From: Niastella koreensis GR20-10
Lineage (GTDB): Bacteria; Bacteroidota; Bacteroidia; Chitinophagales; Chitinophagaceae
Reading direction: 5' to 3'
NCBI RefSeq assembly: GCF_000246855.1
Contig: NC_016609.1
Location: forward strand, 8,258,744-8,322,743
Length of the DNA: 64,000 nucleotides
Under the pieces are notes generated by a model, which ran no database searches, was not told where the DNA came from, and worked only from the letters and a program-made list of their open reading frames with translations. Shown here in pieces: positions 13,048-22,270 of the stretch (within the stretch, counting starts at the first letter, position 1; the number at the start of each line of letters is the position of its first letter). Position numbers and translations under genes: made by a program.

Positions 13048-13873
13048 CCAATCGCAAAGACATCAAATAAGCTTACCACAACTTTCGGTCGCCTTTGTTG
13101 CTTTTCTGATCATCACTATGGCAACCTCTTCCTGTACTAACTTAAAAAAGTTACAATATCTGCAGGATCCCATTGATACGGCAAGATTAAATAAAATGAC
13201 CTTCGTAGAACCCGTTATTCAAAAAGGGGATCTCCTGAATATTATTGTTTATAGTGATAACCCAACAGCAACTGCGTTGTATAATCAACCAATCGCGTCT
13301 GTTTCATCGGCCGCCGGTGGAGGTGCCGGAGCAACGGGAGGGAGTGGACAAACGAGTACCGCAGGTTACCTGGTAGATAAAGACGGAAATATACAGTTTC
13401 AGGGGTTGGGGCCGATACATGTTGATGGGTTAACCAAATTTCAACTATCAGATACCCTGGATGAAAGATTAAAGCCCTTTCTGCAGCATCCATATTACAA
13501 TATCCGTTTTTTAAATTATAAGATTACAATTATTGGCGACGTGAACAAGCCGGCAGTATATTCTATTCCTTCAGAAAAGGTTACTATTTTAGAAGCTATT
13601 GCGTTGGCTGGTGATCTTACATTAACAGCCAACAGGCAAAATGTTTTGATTGTACGGGAGCAAAACGGTAAACGTGAGTTTGGCCGAATTGATTTAACAA
13701 AGCCAGAGCTGTTTAATTCTCCTTTTTATCAATTAAAGCAGAATGATGTTGTGTATGTTGACCTTACCAAGAAAAAAGCTGCTGCGCTTAATGAGCAAAG
13801 CCTCAGATACATCACATTTGCTACGAGCATAATTTCAGCAGTAGCATTAATCATCACAATTTTTAGAAATTAA
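13037..13873 (+). CDS. Polysaccharide export outer-membrane lipoprotein (Wza-like)
   Basis: 278 residues from TTG 13037, chosen because it gives a short basic N-terminus, a hydrophobic stretch (LSVAFVAFLIITMA) and a lipobox cysteine in ATSSC; the longer frame from 12980 would overlap the previous gene by 68 bp. Domains: Poly_export (VIQKGDLLNIIVYSDNP ... GYLVDKDGNIQFQGLGPIHVDG) and a SLBB repeat (ITIIGDVNKPAVYSIPSEKVTILEAIALAGDL). The C-terminus ends in a hydrophobic helix, as in Bacteroidota Wza proteins. A Gly/Ala/Ser-rich insert (AAGGGAGATGGSG) is unusual. Forms the outer-membrane channel with the Wzc-like protein downstream. Confidence 0.93.
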   Translation: MKNSQSQRHQISLPQLSVAFVAFLIITMATSSCTNLKKLQYLQDPIDTARLNKMTFVEPVIQKGDLLNIIVYSDNPTATALYNQPIASVSSAAGGGAGATGGSGQTSTAGYLVDKDGNIQFQGLGPIHVDGLTKFQLSDTLDERLKPFLQHPYYNIRFLNYKITIIGDVNKPAVYSIPSEKVTILEAIALAGDLTLTANRQNVLIVREQNGKREFGRIDLTKPELFNSPFYQLKQNDVVYVDLTKKKAAALNEQSLRYITFATSIISAVALIITIFRN

Positions 13874-13880
13874 TTTTACC

Positions 13881-16292
13881 ATGGTCGAAGAAATTGGAAT
13901 AAAACAAAAAAGTGAATCGGGATTCAGCCCGAGGGAGCTGGTGGTAAAATATATTCGTTTTTTACCCTGGGTGGTAATATCTGTAGCTATTTTCCTGATC
14001 CTTGGATATGTTAAGTTGCGTTACTCCACGCCTATTTATAGTGTGTCGGGTAAATTGCTGGTGAGCCGTAATAATCCTTATGGCGGAGGCGGTGGCGGAG
14101 ATGAGAAATTTGGCGACATCTTTATGATGCAAAATACCGGGAACAGCCTGAACGATCAAATGGAAATTTTACGTTCAAGGTCTATTTCGGCCCGGGTTAT
14201 TACAGCCGCTGGTTTACAAACCACTTATTATAACAAGGGCAAAGTTCGCGCCTCGGCAGTGTACAGCAGGGATATGCCATTTGTGTTGATAATTAACCAT
14301 ATGGTTGATTCAACCAAAGGTTTCGGCTTGCTGGTTACAATTATTAATGACAACGAGTTCACACTTAATGAACAAGGGAAGAAATATTTATTCAACGAAC
14401 CTGTTGAATTAAATGGTGTGCAGTTCCGTCTTTTAAGAACAACCATTCCCTATGCATATTTTGCCAGTAAAGAATTTCTGGTTAACTGGTCTCCTTTGGA
14501 GGATGCCGCAGCGGCATTAAGTGGAAGTATAAAAGTAGCGCAGGCCGGTGATTTTACAAATGTATTGGCATTAGCTTATGAAACAGAAAGCATACCCATA
14601 GGACTGGATATTGTAAATAATTTCATGAAAGAATTTCAGAAAGCCAGTCTGGAAGAGAAGCGCCTGCAGGCAGAAAATACGCTTGCTTTTATAAATGACC
14701 AGCTGATAGCAGTACGTAAAGAACTCGGTGGCGTTGAACAACACTTACAGGATTTTAGAGAGTCCAACAGGATTTTTGAAACAAAACAACAGTCAGAATT
14801 ATTGTTTGGCCTTTTATCAGAAAGTACCAAACAGGTAACTGAGTATGGGGTGAAATTGAAGGTAATCGATTATTTGACTCACTACCTGGACGATAAAAAT
14901 GCGCCTAACCGGGCTGTGCCAGCCACACTGGGCATTGATGAGCCTTCGTTTCTTCAACAGGTTAGTGAGTATAACAAACTTCAGTTGGAAAGATCCACTG
15001 CTATAAAAAGCACTACTGCCGACAATCCATATATAAAAACACTGGATGCAGGTTTGGAGAAGATTAGACAGGATATTCTTGAAAATCTGAAGAACATCAG
15101 GCAAACTTATATAGTAGCCACAGGTGATCTGGAGCGTAAGAATGGGGAGACTGATAGCCAAATAAAGGCCATTCCCGGTAAAGAAAAGCGCTTATTGGAA
15201 GTAACTCGTGAACAAAATATTTTACAGGAATTATATTCTTTTCTTCTACAAAAAAAGCTGGAGACTTCAATCAGTTCGGCATCAACCATTTCAAATATTG
15301 TTGTACTGGAACCGGCGATTTCATTAGGCGGGCCTATAGCGCCGAACAGAAAGAGCGCTTATTTAACTGCCATTCTGATTGGCCTGGCCATTCCAATTGG
15401 GATTATACTGCTGATCGAATACCTGAACGATAAGGTTAGCAGCAAACAGGATATTGAAAAGATTACAAGCATACCCATCTTAGGTGAGGTAGGTCATTCA
15501 GATTCGGACGGGGCACTGATTGTAACTTCCAAGAACAGGAATTTCATTGCAGAACAGTTCCGGACCATCCGGTCGAACCTTCAATATATTCTACCAAAAG
15601 TAGAAAAGCCCGTTCTGATGGTGACTTCTTCATTCAGCGGGGAAGGAAAATCGTTTATCAGTACAAACCTGGGCGCAGTGTTTTCAGTATCTGATAGAAG
15701 AACTGTAATTCTTGAGTTTGATATCAGGAAGCCAAAGATCATGGAAGGCCTGGGCCTGAAGGAAAGAAAAGGCTTAACGAATTTTATAGTGCGTAGTGTA
15801 GAGTTGCCTGAGATTATTTACCCCGTTCCTGGTCAGGATAACCTTTTTGTTATTCCATGTGGTCCTGTACCGCCTAATCCGGCTGAAATGCTCCTGAATG
15901 AGCGGGTAGACGAGTTGTTTACACAATTGCGTCAGCAGTTTGATATTATAATTATTGATACCGCACCGGTAGGATTGGTAAGTGACTCGATAACATTGGG
16001 TAAGTATGCCGATGCTGTTGTATATATAGTACGGCATAATTATACGTTCCGGAAATTCCTGCAATTTGCCAATGACCTGTTTGTTAAAAAGAAATTGCCG
16101 CATTTATCCATTGTAATCAATGACATTAAAACAAGGGCTGGTTACGGCGGGTATTATGGATATGGATACGGTTACGGTTATGGATATGGCTATAACTCTC
16201 ATTATTTTGACAATGGCACAAAGAAGAAAGGATTTTTTAAGCGATTAACATCGAAGAATGTAAGCAACAACGGATCAAACGGTAAATCATAA
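13881..16292 (+). CDS. wzc: Wzc-like polysaccharide co-polymerase with BY-kinase domain
   Basis: 803 residues. A Wzz domain with the first membrane helix (WVVISVAIFLILGYV), a long periplasmic coiled region (GNVR-type), a second helix (AYLTAILIGLAIPIGIILL), then a cytoplasmic kinase: Walker A SFSGEGKS (about 585-592) and Walker A' VILEFDIRKP (about 610-619; most relatives have VLLIDAD). The tail has a tyrosine cluster, YGYGYGYGYGYGYN, the autophosphorylation site that controls chain length. A CpsB-type phosphatase that would reverse this lies at the far end of the cluster (54253). Eight bases separate it from the Wza-like gene. Confidence 0.95.
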   Translation: MVEEIGIKQKSESGFSPRELVVKYIRFLPWVVISVAIFLILGYVKLRYSTPIYSVSGKLLVSRNNPYGGGGGGDEKFGDIFMMQNTGNSLNDQMEILRSRSISARVITAAGLQTTYYNKGKVRASAVYSRDMPFVLIINHMVDSTKGFGLLVTIINDNEFTLNEQGKKYLFNEPVELNGVQFRLLRTTIPYAYFASKEFLVNWSPLEDAAAALSGSIKVAQAGDFTNVLALAYETESIPIGLDIVNNFMKEFQKASLEEKRLQAENTLAFINDQLIAVRKELGGVEQHLQDFRESNRIFETKQQSELLFGLLSESTKQVTEYGVKLKVIDYLTHYLDDKNAPNRAVPATLGIDEPSFLQQVSEYNKLQLERSTAIKSTTADNPYIKTLDAGLEKIRQDILENLKNIRQTYIVATGDLERKNGETDSQIKAIPGKEKRLLEVTREQNILQELYSFLLQKKLETSISSASTISNIVVLEPAISLGGPIAPNRKSAYLTAILIGLAIPIGIILLIEYLNDKVSSKQDIEKITSIPILGEVGHSDSDGALIVTSKNRNFIAEQFRTIRSNLQYILPKVEKPVLMVTSSFSGEGKSFISTNLGAVFSVSDRRTVILEFDIRKPKIMEGLGLKERKGLTNFIVRSVELPEIIYPVPGQDNLFVIPCGPVPPNPAEMLLNERVDELFTQLRQQFDIIIIDTAPVGLVSDSITLGKYADAVVYIVRHNYTFRKFLQFANDLFVKKKLPHLSIVINDIKTRAGYGGYYGYGYGYGYGYGYNSHYFDNGTKKKGFFKRLTSKNVSNNGSNGKS

Positions 16293-16295
16293 ACT

Positions 16296-16868
16296 ATGAA
16301 TTATTTTGTTCATTCTTCAGCCATTGCAGATGAGGGGTGCGAAATTGGTGATGGAACGAAGGTGTGGCATTTTTCCCATATTATGTCTGGCTGTATCATT
16401 GGTAAAAATTGCAATATTGGCCAGAATGTTGTCATCTCTCCGCAGGTTACGCTCGGCAATAACGTGAAAGTTCAAAACAATGTATCTATTTATACAGGAG
16501 TGATTTGTGAGGATGATGTTTTCTTAGGCCCCTCAATGGTATTTACCAATGTGATTAATCCCAGAAGTGCGGTAGTACGTAAAAATGAATACCGTTCAAC
16601 CCTGGTAAAAAAAGGAGCCTCAATAGGAGCAAATGCAACGATTGTATGTGGTCATAACATTGGTGAGTATGCATTTGTAGGCGCCGGGGCTGTTATTACC
16701 AAAGAAGTAAAACCATACGCGTTGGTAGTTGGTAACCCCGCCCGCCAGATTGGTTGGGTAAGCGAATATGGACATCGCTTGCATTTTGATGAAGAAGGTT
16801 ATGCAATTTGCCCCGAAACAAAACAACGTTATCAGTTAATAAACAATAGTGTAATAAGAATAGCATGA
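16296..16868 (+). CDS. UDP-2-acetamido-3-amino-2,3-dideoxyglucuronate N-acetyltransferase (WbpD/WlbB-like)
   Basis: 190 residues of left-handed beta-helix hexapeptide repeats starting [23 protein letters not shown], a signature of the WbpD/WlbB N-acetyltransferases, with [19 protein letters not shown] and the family's C-terminal [23 protein letters not shown]. It acetylates the 3-amino group of a UDP-linked 2,3-diamino uronate. It overlaps the next gene, a WbpB/WlbA-like dehydrogenase, by 4 bp; the pair supplies two steps of the UDP-diNAcGlcA route. Confidence 0.88.
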   Translation: MNYFVHSSAIADEGCEIGDGTKVWHFSHIMSGCIIGKNCNIGQNVVISPQVTLGNNVKVQNNVSIYTGVICEDDVFLGPSMVFTNVINPRSAVVRKNEYRSTLVKKGASIGANATIVCGHNIGEYAFVGAGAVITKEVKPYALVVGNPARQIGWVSEYGHRLHFDEEGYAICPETKQRYQLINNSVIRIA

Positions 16869-17893
16869 CCTTAAACGGAAAAATTAAGTTTGCAGTTGTT
16901 GGTTGCGGCCATATAGGCAAGCGCCATGCTGCCATGATCTCCAATAATCCTGAAGCCGAATTGGTAGCTTTAGCTGATGTTAAAGAAACAATTGCCAAAG
17001 ATGTCGCTTCTTACAATGTGCCTTTTTTTACCAGTTTAACCCAACTCTTAGAAAGCGAAATTCCATTCGATGTGCTTTGCGTGGCAACTCCAAACGGGTT
17101 GCATGAAGAGCAGGCTTTACAAGCCCTGCGTGCAGGACGTAATGTGGTTATTGAAAAGCCAATGGCATTGACAAAAGCGGGATGCGAACGCATTATATAT
17201 GAAGCGTTACACCATCACCGCCAGGTATTCTGTGTAATGCAGAATCGCTATTCACCGCCAATGACATGGCTTAAAGAGGTTTTAAGAAAAAATCTGTTAG
17301 GCAATATTTACCTTGTTCAGGTGAATTGCTACTGGAATCGTGACGAACGGTATTATGTTCCTGGTAACTGGCATGGCACCAAAAATTTAGACGGTGGTGT
17401 CTTATATACTCAGTTCTCACATTTTATTGATATCATGTTTTGGTTGTTTGGCGATATAGAAAACATAAAAGGTAAATTCACAAATTTCAACCACAAACAG
17501 TTGACCGAATTTGATGATTCAGGGTTCGTAAATTTTGACTTTGTGAATGGTGGAATGGGATGCATCAATTTTTCTACTTCTGCCTGGAACGAGAACCTGG
17601 AAAGCAGTATCACTATCATTGGTGAAAACGGAACTGTAAAGGTGGGTGGTCAGTATATGAACGAGTTGCAGGTATGTAAGATCAAAAATTATGAAATGCC
17701 TGTATTGCCTCCCGGTAATCCACCAAATGATTATGGTCCGTACAAGGGCTCTGCAGCCAACCACCATTATGTATTTCAAAACGTGGTAGATGTGCTTAAA
17801 GGCCGGGCTGCTATAACCACCAATGCCCTGGAAGGATTGAAAGTGGTAGAGATCATTCAGAAGATATATAACAATAACCATCAATCCGCTTAA
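16865..17893 (+). CDS. Gfo/Idh/MocA dehydrogenase, WbpB/WlbA-like
   Basis: 342 residues. Rossmann motif [14 protein letters not shown] (about 9-22) and the family's [11 protein letters not shown] block (about 97-107). The acidic-sugar type [13 protein letters not shown] and [17 protein letters not shown] segments match 3-dehydrogenases for UDP-N-acetylglucosaminuronate (WbpB/WlbA). It oxidises C3 so that an aminotransferase can place the 3-amino group, which the upstream N-acetyltransferase then caps. The aminotransferase at 25492 may serve this route or the 3-aminodideoxyhexose route. Confidence 0.87.
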   Translation: MTLNGKIKFAVVGCGHIGKRHAAMISNNPEAELVALADVKETIAKDVASYNVPFFTSLTQLLESEIPFDVLCVATPNGLHEEQALQALRAGRNVVIEKPMALTKAGCERIIYEALHHHRQVFCVMQNRYSPPMTWLKEVLRKNLLGNIYLVQVNCYWNRDERYYVPGNWHGTKNLDGGVLYTQFSHFIDIMFWLFGDIENIKGKFTNFNHKQLTEFDDSGFVNFDFVNGGMGCINFSTSAWNENLESSITIIGENGTVKVGGQYMNELQVCKIKNYEMPVLPPGNPPNDYGPYKGSAANHHYVFQNVVDVLKGRAAITTNALEGLKVVEIIQKIYNNNHQSA

Positions 17894-17898
17894 CTGGT

Positions 17899-18714
17899 AT
17901 GTCGTTTAAACTTGTAATTGAACCAGGCGCTTCAGAAAAGAACTATTGGAAGGATTTGTGGTATTACCGCGAATTATTTTACATTCTCAGCTGGCGTGAC
18001 CTGAAGGTGCGATATAAACAAACTGTTATAGGCGCCGCCTGGAGTGTAATACGTCCTGTGCTTACGACTATAATTTTTACGGTTGTTTTTAACAGGATGG
18101 CTAAATTACAGGCCCCTTCGAATATCCCCTATGCATTGATGGTTTTTACCGGTATGCTTCCCTGGCAGTTTTTTGCCAATTCATTGGGGGAAGCGAGTGG
18201 AAGTCTTCTCGGTAATTCCAACCTTATTACAAAAGTTTATTTCCCCCGAATGATTGTGCCTGCCAGTTCCGTTATCACCAGTCTGGTTGATTTGGGAATA
18301 TCTTTACTGATACTGGTAGTGATGTTTTTTATATACCATTTTGTTCCTCACTGGACTATTGTATTTCTGCCCATTTTTATACTTATTTCCTTTATTGTAG
18401 CATTTGGAGTAGGCTTGTATGTTACTGCACTCAATGTGAAGTATCGTGACTTTCGTTATATCATACCATTTATTATCCAGTTTGGTTTATATGTTACGCC
18501 TGTTGGTTTTAGCAGTAGTATTGTAAAAGAGTATAGAGCTCTTTTTGCTCTGAATCCTATGGTGGGAATTATAGATGGTTTTCGCTGGTGTATATTGGGA
18601 GAACCTCTGTACATGCCAGGTCTTTTAATATCTGTGGCCATGTCCATATTTTTCCTGTGGCTTGGCGTATGGTATTTCAGAAAAACGGAAAAAAGCTTTG
18701 CCGATAATATCTAA
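17899..18714 (+). CDS. ABC-2 polysaccharide exporter permease (Wzm-like)
   Basis: 271 residues with six predicted membrane helices and the ABC-2 export signature: LSWRDLKVRYKQTVIGAAW near residues 30-50, NLITKVYFPRMIVPASSV in the middle and NPMVGIIDGFRWC near the end. It forms the membrane channel for lipid-linked polysaccharide. Its stop is 3 bp before the ATPase gene, the usual wzm-wzt pairing. Confidence 0.94.
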   Translation: MSFKLVIEPGASEKNYWKDLWYYRELFYILSWRDLKVRYKQTVIGAAWSVIRPVLTTIIFTVVFNRMAKLQAPSNIPYALMVFTGMLPWQFFANSLGEASGSLLGNSNLITKVYFPRMIVPASSVITSLVDLGISLLILVVMFFIYHFVPHWTIVFLPIFILISFIVAFGVGLYVTALNVKYRDFRYIIPFIIQFGLYVTPVGFSSSIVKEYRALFALNPMVGIIDGFRWCILGEPLYMPGLLISVAMSIFFLWLGVWYFRKTEKSFADNI

Positions 18715-18717
18715 TAT

Positions 18718-19995
18718 ATGTCTTCCATTATAAAAGTTGAAAAGGTTTCCAAGGAGTTTATAATTTCCCATGAAGCTGCTGAAAAGTATACCACCTTACG
18801 CGATGTAATGGCGAGGAAGGCTAAAAAGATATTTTCTTTTTCGCGCTCAAATTCTTCCGGTAAAAAGGCCGTTACCCGCGAAAGTTATATGGCTTTGAAT
18901 GAGGTGAGCTTTGAAGTAAAGCCTGGAGAACGTTTGGGTATTATTGGCCGGAATGGTGCCGGCAAAAGCACCCTCCTTAAAGTACTGAGCCGTATTACCG
19001 AACCTTCTGCAGGAAGGATTGAGATCAACGGACGTGTAGCAAGCTTACTTGAGGTAGGTACCGGTTTTCACCCGGAACTGACCGGACGTGAAAATATTTT
19101 CCTGAACGGCGCCATTCTGGGAATGAGTAGAGCGGAAATTAAACGGAAGTTTGATGAGATCGTGGATTTTTCGGAAGTAGAAAAGTTTTTAGATACACCG
19201 GTCAAGCGGTATAGCAGTGGTATGTATGTACGTTTGGCATTTGCTGTTGCGGCGCATTTGGAGCCAGAAATACTGGTGGTTGATGAGGTGCTGGCTGTTG
19301 GGGATGCCCAATTCCAGAAAAAATGCCTTGGCAAAATGAAGGATGTGAGCAGCAATGGACGAACTGTATTGTTCGTGAGTCATAACATGGCCGCAGTAAA
19401 AAATCTTTGTACACATGGCATTTTGTTAAATAAAGGACAACTGGAATTTGATGGTCCTATTTTAGATGCTGTAACCCTTTATCAGAAAGGGCAAAATACA
19501 TCGACATTATTTTCCCATAAAGGACCTTTGTCTGAGGCGCCAGGAAATGCGAATATTCGTATCCTGAGATTTGAAGTAACTCCAATAGAGGGCGATGTTA
19601 TTTCCATTTCATCGGGCATCAACTTTGAAATCTCTTTTTACAATCAAAAAGAAGACATCAACCTTGATATTACATTCGATTTAAAGAATGAAGATGATGT
19701 GGTCATTCTGCATCAGGGTGAGATTGTCACTAAAGAGAGAGATTCCCGGCAAGGTATTTATACCGTGAAAGGTCAGTTACCTCCGCATTTATTAAATACG
19801 GGAACTTATACGTTCACTTTGATTTTCGGAGAAAATCAGCAACATCCCCTATTTGGTGTTCATGATTTCCTTCAATTTGAAGTTATGAATGAACGTTTGG
19901 GGAATACATTCAGACGTTTGCCTGGTATTATCAGACCGAAAATTGAATATTCAAGTTCTTTCCAGTTACTTAAAGACGCAGAGCATTCATGGTAA
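18718..19995 (+). CDS. ABC exporter ATPase with C-terminal glycan-binding domain (Wzt-like)
   Basis: 425 residues. The ABC domain has Walker A GRNGAGKST (about 78-86), signature RYSSGMYVRLA and Walker B ILVVDEVLAVGD. Beyond residue 270 a beta-rich extension (from ISISSGINFEISFYNQ on) matches the Wzt C-terminal domain that recognises a terminal modification on the finished O-chain. Export would therefore depend on a chain-end mark, for which the nearby methyl- or acyltransferases are candidates. Confidence 0.94.
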   Translation: MSSIIKVEKVSKEFIISHEAAEKYTTLRDVMARKAKKIFSFSRSNSSGKKAVTRESYMALNEVSFEVKPGERLGIIGRNGAGKSTLLKVLSRITEPSAGRIEINGRVASLLEVGTGFHPELTGRENIFLNGAILGMSRAEIKRKFDEIVDFSEVEKFLDTPVKRYSSGMYVRLAFAVAAHLEPEILVVDEVLAVGDAQFQKKCLGKMKDVSSNGRTVLFVSHNMAAVKNLCTHGILLNKGQLEFDGPILDAVTLYQKGQNTSTLFSHKGPLSEAPGNANIRILRFEVTPIEGDVISISSGINFEISFYNQKEDINLDITFDLKNEDDVVILHQGEIVTKERDSRQGIYTVKGQLPPHLLNTGTYTFTLIFGENQQHPLFGVHDFLQFEVMNERLGNTFRRLPGIIRPKIEYSSSFQLLKDAEHSW

Positions 19996-20035
19996 GATAT
20001 CAGGTGTCTTAATTAAAAAATGATAAAGTCAACCA

Positions 20036-20719
20036 GTGAGTCTTAAAAAGCTAAAATATAAATACCTTACTTTTCGGAAAGCTGTTCGAAATGCTGAAAG
20101 GAATCTAAAGGTATTAGAGAATTCAGTATCGACTCATATAGATCCTGAGTTCATTATTGAAGACTGCAAGCTGGAAGGTTATAATTGCCTGTTTGGAATG
20201 GGCAGGGTATACAGGTGTAGCATTGGTTCGTTTACTTATATTCAACACGGATCAAACATTGCCAATACCACAATAGGAAGATATTGCAGTATTGGACCTA
20301 ATGTTATAGTTGCACAGGGAGAACACCCTGTTAGTTATCTTTCAACTCATCCCATATTTATTGCTCCATCCTATATTCATGGATTTGACTCCCTGACTGA
20401 AAAGAAATTATTCGAGACCAGTAAAAGCGTCACTATAGGTTCAGATGTATGGATTGGGGCCAATTGTTACATTAAAGACGGGATAACAATCGGACATGGA
20501 GCTATTATAGGGGCTGGGTCAGTTGTCACTAAAGATGTGCCGCCATATACAATAGTGGGTGGAGTTCCTGCCAGGGAAATCAGAAAACGTTTTGATGAGG
20601 GTACAATTGCTAAATTGCTGGATATGGCCTGGTGGAACTGGCCGCTTGAAAAAATAATTGAAAACAAAAATTTGTTTCAACAATCTCTAAACTCAAGCAT
20701 GATTCATTTATCTGCATAG
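20036..20719 (+). CDS. Hexapeptide-repeat acyltransferase (CatB/LbetaH type)
   Basis: 227 residues from GTG 20036 (VSLKKLKYKYLTF). Hexapeptide repeats run from FIEDCKLEGYN-like sequence through GSFTYIQHGSNIANTTIGRYCSIGPNVIV to IGSDVWIGANCYIKDGITIGHGAIIGAGSVV; QGEHPVSYLSTHP supplies the catalytic His loop seen in xenobiotic acyltransferase-type enzymes. It probably acetylates a sugar of the repeat unit or chain end. Confidence 0.85.
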   Translation: MSLKKLKYKYLTFRKAVRNAERNLKVLENSVSTHIDPEFIIEDCKLEGYNCLFGMGRVYRCSIGSFTYIQHGSNIANTTIGRYCSIGPNVIVAQGEHPVSYLSTHPIFIAPSYIHGFDSLTEKKLFETSKSVTIGSDVWIGANCYIKDGITIGHGAIIGAGSVVTKDVPPYTIVGGVPAREIRKRFDEGTIAKLLDMAWWNWPLEKIIENKNLFQQSLNSSMIHLSA

Positions 20720-20877
20720 TAAAGACCGGTTTTCATCCTGAATTGTCAGGCTATAAGAATATTTTTTGGGTGGATTTATTCTGGAATGAGCAGAGCTAAC
20801 ATCAGACAAATGTTTGATTGAAACTGAAGTGTATTTGCGATTACGTATTCTTATTTTCCAAAATCGTAATTAATAAT

Positions 20878-21435
20878 ATGAAATCCATTTACTTAAGAAA
20901 TGTTCCTCCGCCAACAGAAACTTTTGACCATATTTCTTTTCTGGAATTAATGGCAAAGTGGATAAAACCTGAGCATTACCTTGAATTAGGGGTAAGGGAT
21001 GGGAAATGCTTTAAAAGATTATCGGCATTTGCTACTACTGCTGTTGGGGTTGATATGCAGCCTATAAGTTATAGTTTGAAAAGGAATATGAAGTTTCATC
21101 TGGGAACAACTGATGATTACTTTGCTTCAATCAAAGGGACAAGTGTAAAATTTGATCTTGTATTTATTGATGCCGATCATAGTTATGAGCAATCTTTGAA
21201 AGATTTTATGAATGCTAAAGAACATATGATAGAAGAAGGTTTCATTTTTTTACACGACACCCATCCATATGATCTTTCAATGACTGAACCTGAACTTTGT
21301 TCAGATACCTATAAAACAGCTTTGTATATCAAGCAACATCTGGCCGATGACTTTGAGATAATCACATTGCCATTTAATCCGGGCCTTACTATGACCAAAA
21401 AGATAAGCCGGAACAAACAGCTCGCCTACCTGTAA
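20878..21435 (+). CDS. Class I SAM-dependent methyltransferase
   Basis: 185 residues from ATG 20878 (MKSIYLRNVPPPTET); a TTG at 20818 would add 20 residues of poor family fit. Motif I is YLELGVRDGKCFKRL, the acidic VGVDMQP end of beta-2 follows, and DLVFIDADHSYEQSLKDF is the Methyltransf_24-type block. It probably methylates a sugar of the polysaccharide; because it closely follows wzt it is one candidate for making the terminal mark read by the Wzt C-domain. Confidence 0.8.
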   Translation: MKSIYLRNVPPPTETFDHISFLELMAKWIKPEHYLELGVRDGKCFKRLSAFATTAVGVDMQPISYSLKRNMKFHLGTTDDYFASIKGTSVKFDLVFIDADHSYEQSLKDFMNAKEHMIEEGFIFLHDTHPYDLSMTEPELCSDTYKTALYIKQHLADDFEIITLPFNPGLTMTKKISRNKQLAYL

Positions 21436-21441
21436 CTTAAT

Positions 21442-21858
21442 ATGATTGATTTTACTACTTCTGTTCCTGTTATTATCGATCTGAAAAAGATCCTCGATGT
21501 CCGAGGCAATCTTTCCATTATTGAGGGAGAGAAAGATATTCCTTTTATCATTCAACGAACTTACTGGATCTACGATGTGCCAGGTGGCGAAATAAGAGGA
21601 GGGCATGCATATAAAACCCTGCGGGAATTTGTTGTAGCGCTAAGTGGCAGTTTTGATGTGGTGCTTAATAATGGAGAAAAGGAAATGCGATATCATTTAA
21701 ACAGGTCGTATTATGGTTTGTACGTGCCAAACATGTACTGGCGCCATATGGAAAATTTCTCTACTAATTCTGTTTCGTTGATCCTGGCCGATCAGGATTA
21801 TGATGAAAGTGATTATATAAGGGATTTTGATAAATTTAAAGCGGCTTTAAATGGCTAG
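21442..21858 (+). CDS. FdtA/QdtA-like sugar 3,4-ketoisomerase cupin, first copy
   Basis: 138 residues; the WxcM-like/FdtA cupin pattern is clear: LKKILDVRGNLSIIEGEKDIPF, RTYWIYDVPGGEIRGGHAYKTLREFVVALSGSF, and YVPNMYWRHMENFS. These enzymes convert dTDP-4-keto-6-deoxyglucose to the 3-keto isomer. The usual RGxHAHK motif reads GGHAYK here: the second His is Tyr. It overlaps the second cupin gene by 8 bp. Altered stereochemistry, a changed substrate or a supporting subunit role are possible. Confidence 0.85.
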   Translation: MIDFTTSVPVIIDLKKILDVRGNLSIIEGEKDIPFIIQRTYWIYDVPGGEIRGGHAYKTLREFVVALSGSFDVVLNNGEKEMRYHLNRSYYGLYVPNMYWRHMENFSTNSVSLILADQDYDESDYIRDFDKFKAALNG

Positions 21859-22270
21859 GGAAAATACCGTTTTTGACTGCAACGTTATCCATCTGCCGCG
21901 TATACATAACCGGGCAGGGAATATTACTCCTGTAACTAATTTCACCAATATACCTTTTGCCGTTAAGCGTGTGTATTATCTCTACGACATACCCGGAGGT
22001 GAGTCGCGGGGAGCACATGGGCATAAATCGCTGGAACAGTTGATCATTGCTGCCAGTGGCAGCTTCGACATTACCATCGACGACGGAAGAAACAAAAAAA
22101 CGGTACAGTTAAACAGGCCGAATATGGGCCTGCATCTGAAGCCTGGTTTGTGGCGGGATATTTCAAACTTTTCGTCCGGCGCCATTTGCCTGGTACTGGC
22201 CTCTGAACATTATAATGAAAAGGACTATGTCCGGGATTACGAGGAATTTATAAGACTAAAAAATCTATGA
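21851..22270 (+). CDS. FdtA/QdtA-like sugar 3,4-ketoisomerase cupin, second copy
   Basis: 139 residues; PRIHNRAGNITPVTNFTNIPF, RVYYLYDIPGGESRGAHGHKSLEQLIIAASGSF and LKPGLWRDISNFS match FdtA/QdtA. The active-site motif is intact as HGH, unlike the first copy. It makes a dTDP-3-keto-6-deoxyhexose for the PLP aminotransferase at 25492. The gene overlaps the first copy by 8 bp and the ATP-grasp gene by 4 bp, so all three are translated together. Confidence 0.87.
   Translation: MARENTVFDCNVIHLPRIHNRAGNITPVTNFTNIPFAVKRVYYLYDIPGGESRGAHGHKSLEQLIIAASGSFDITIDDGRNKKTVQLNRPNMGLHLKPGLWRDISNFSSGAICLVLASEHYNEKDYVRDYEEFIRLKNL

Noticed and set aside
16140-16200. Short tandem repeat of Gly-Tyr codons
   Set aside because: It is the tyrosine-rich autophosphorylation tail of the Wzc-like kinase, not a microsatellite of separate interest.
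20720-20877. Hairpin CCTGA/TCAGG in the gap after the acyltransferase
   Set aside because: Only 5 bp with no T-run, and the flanking genes appear to belong to the same operon; too weak to call.
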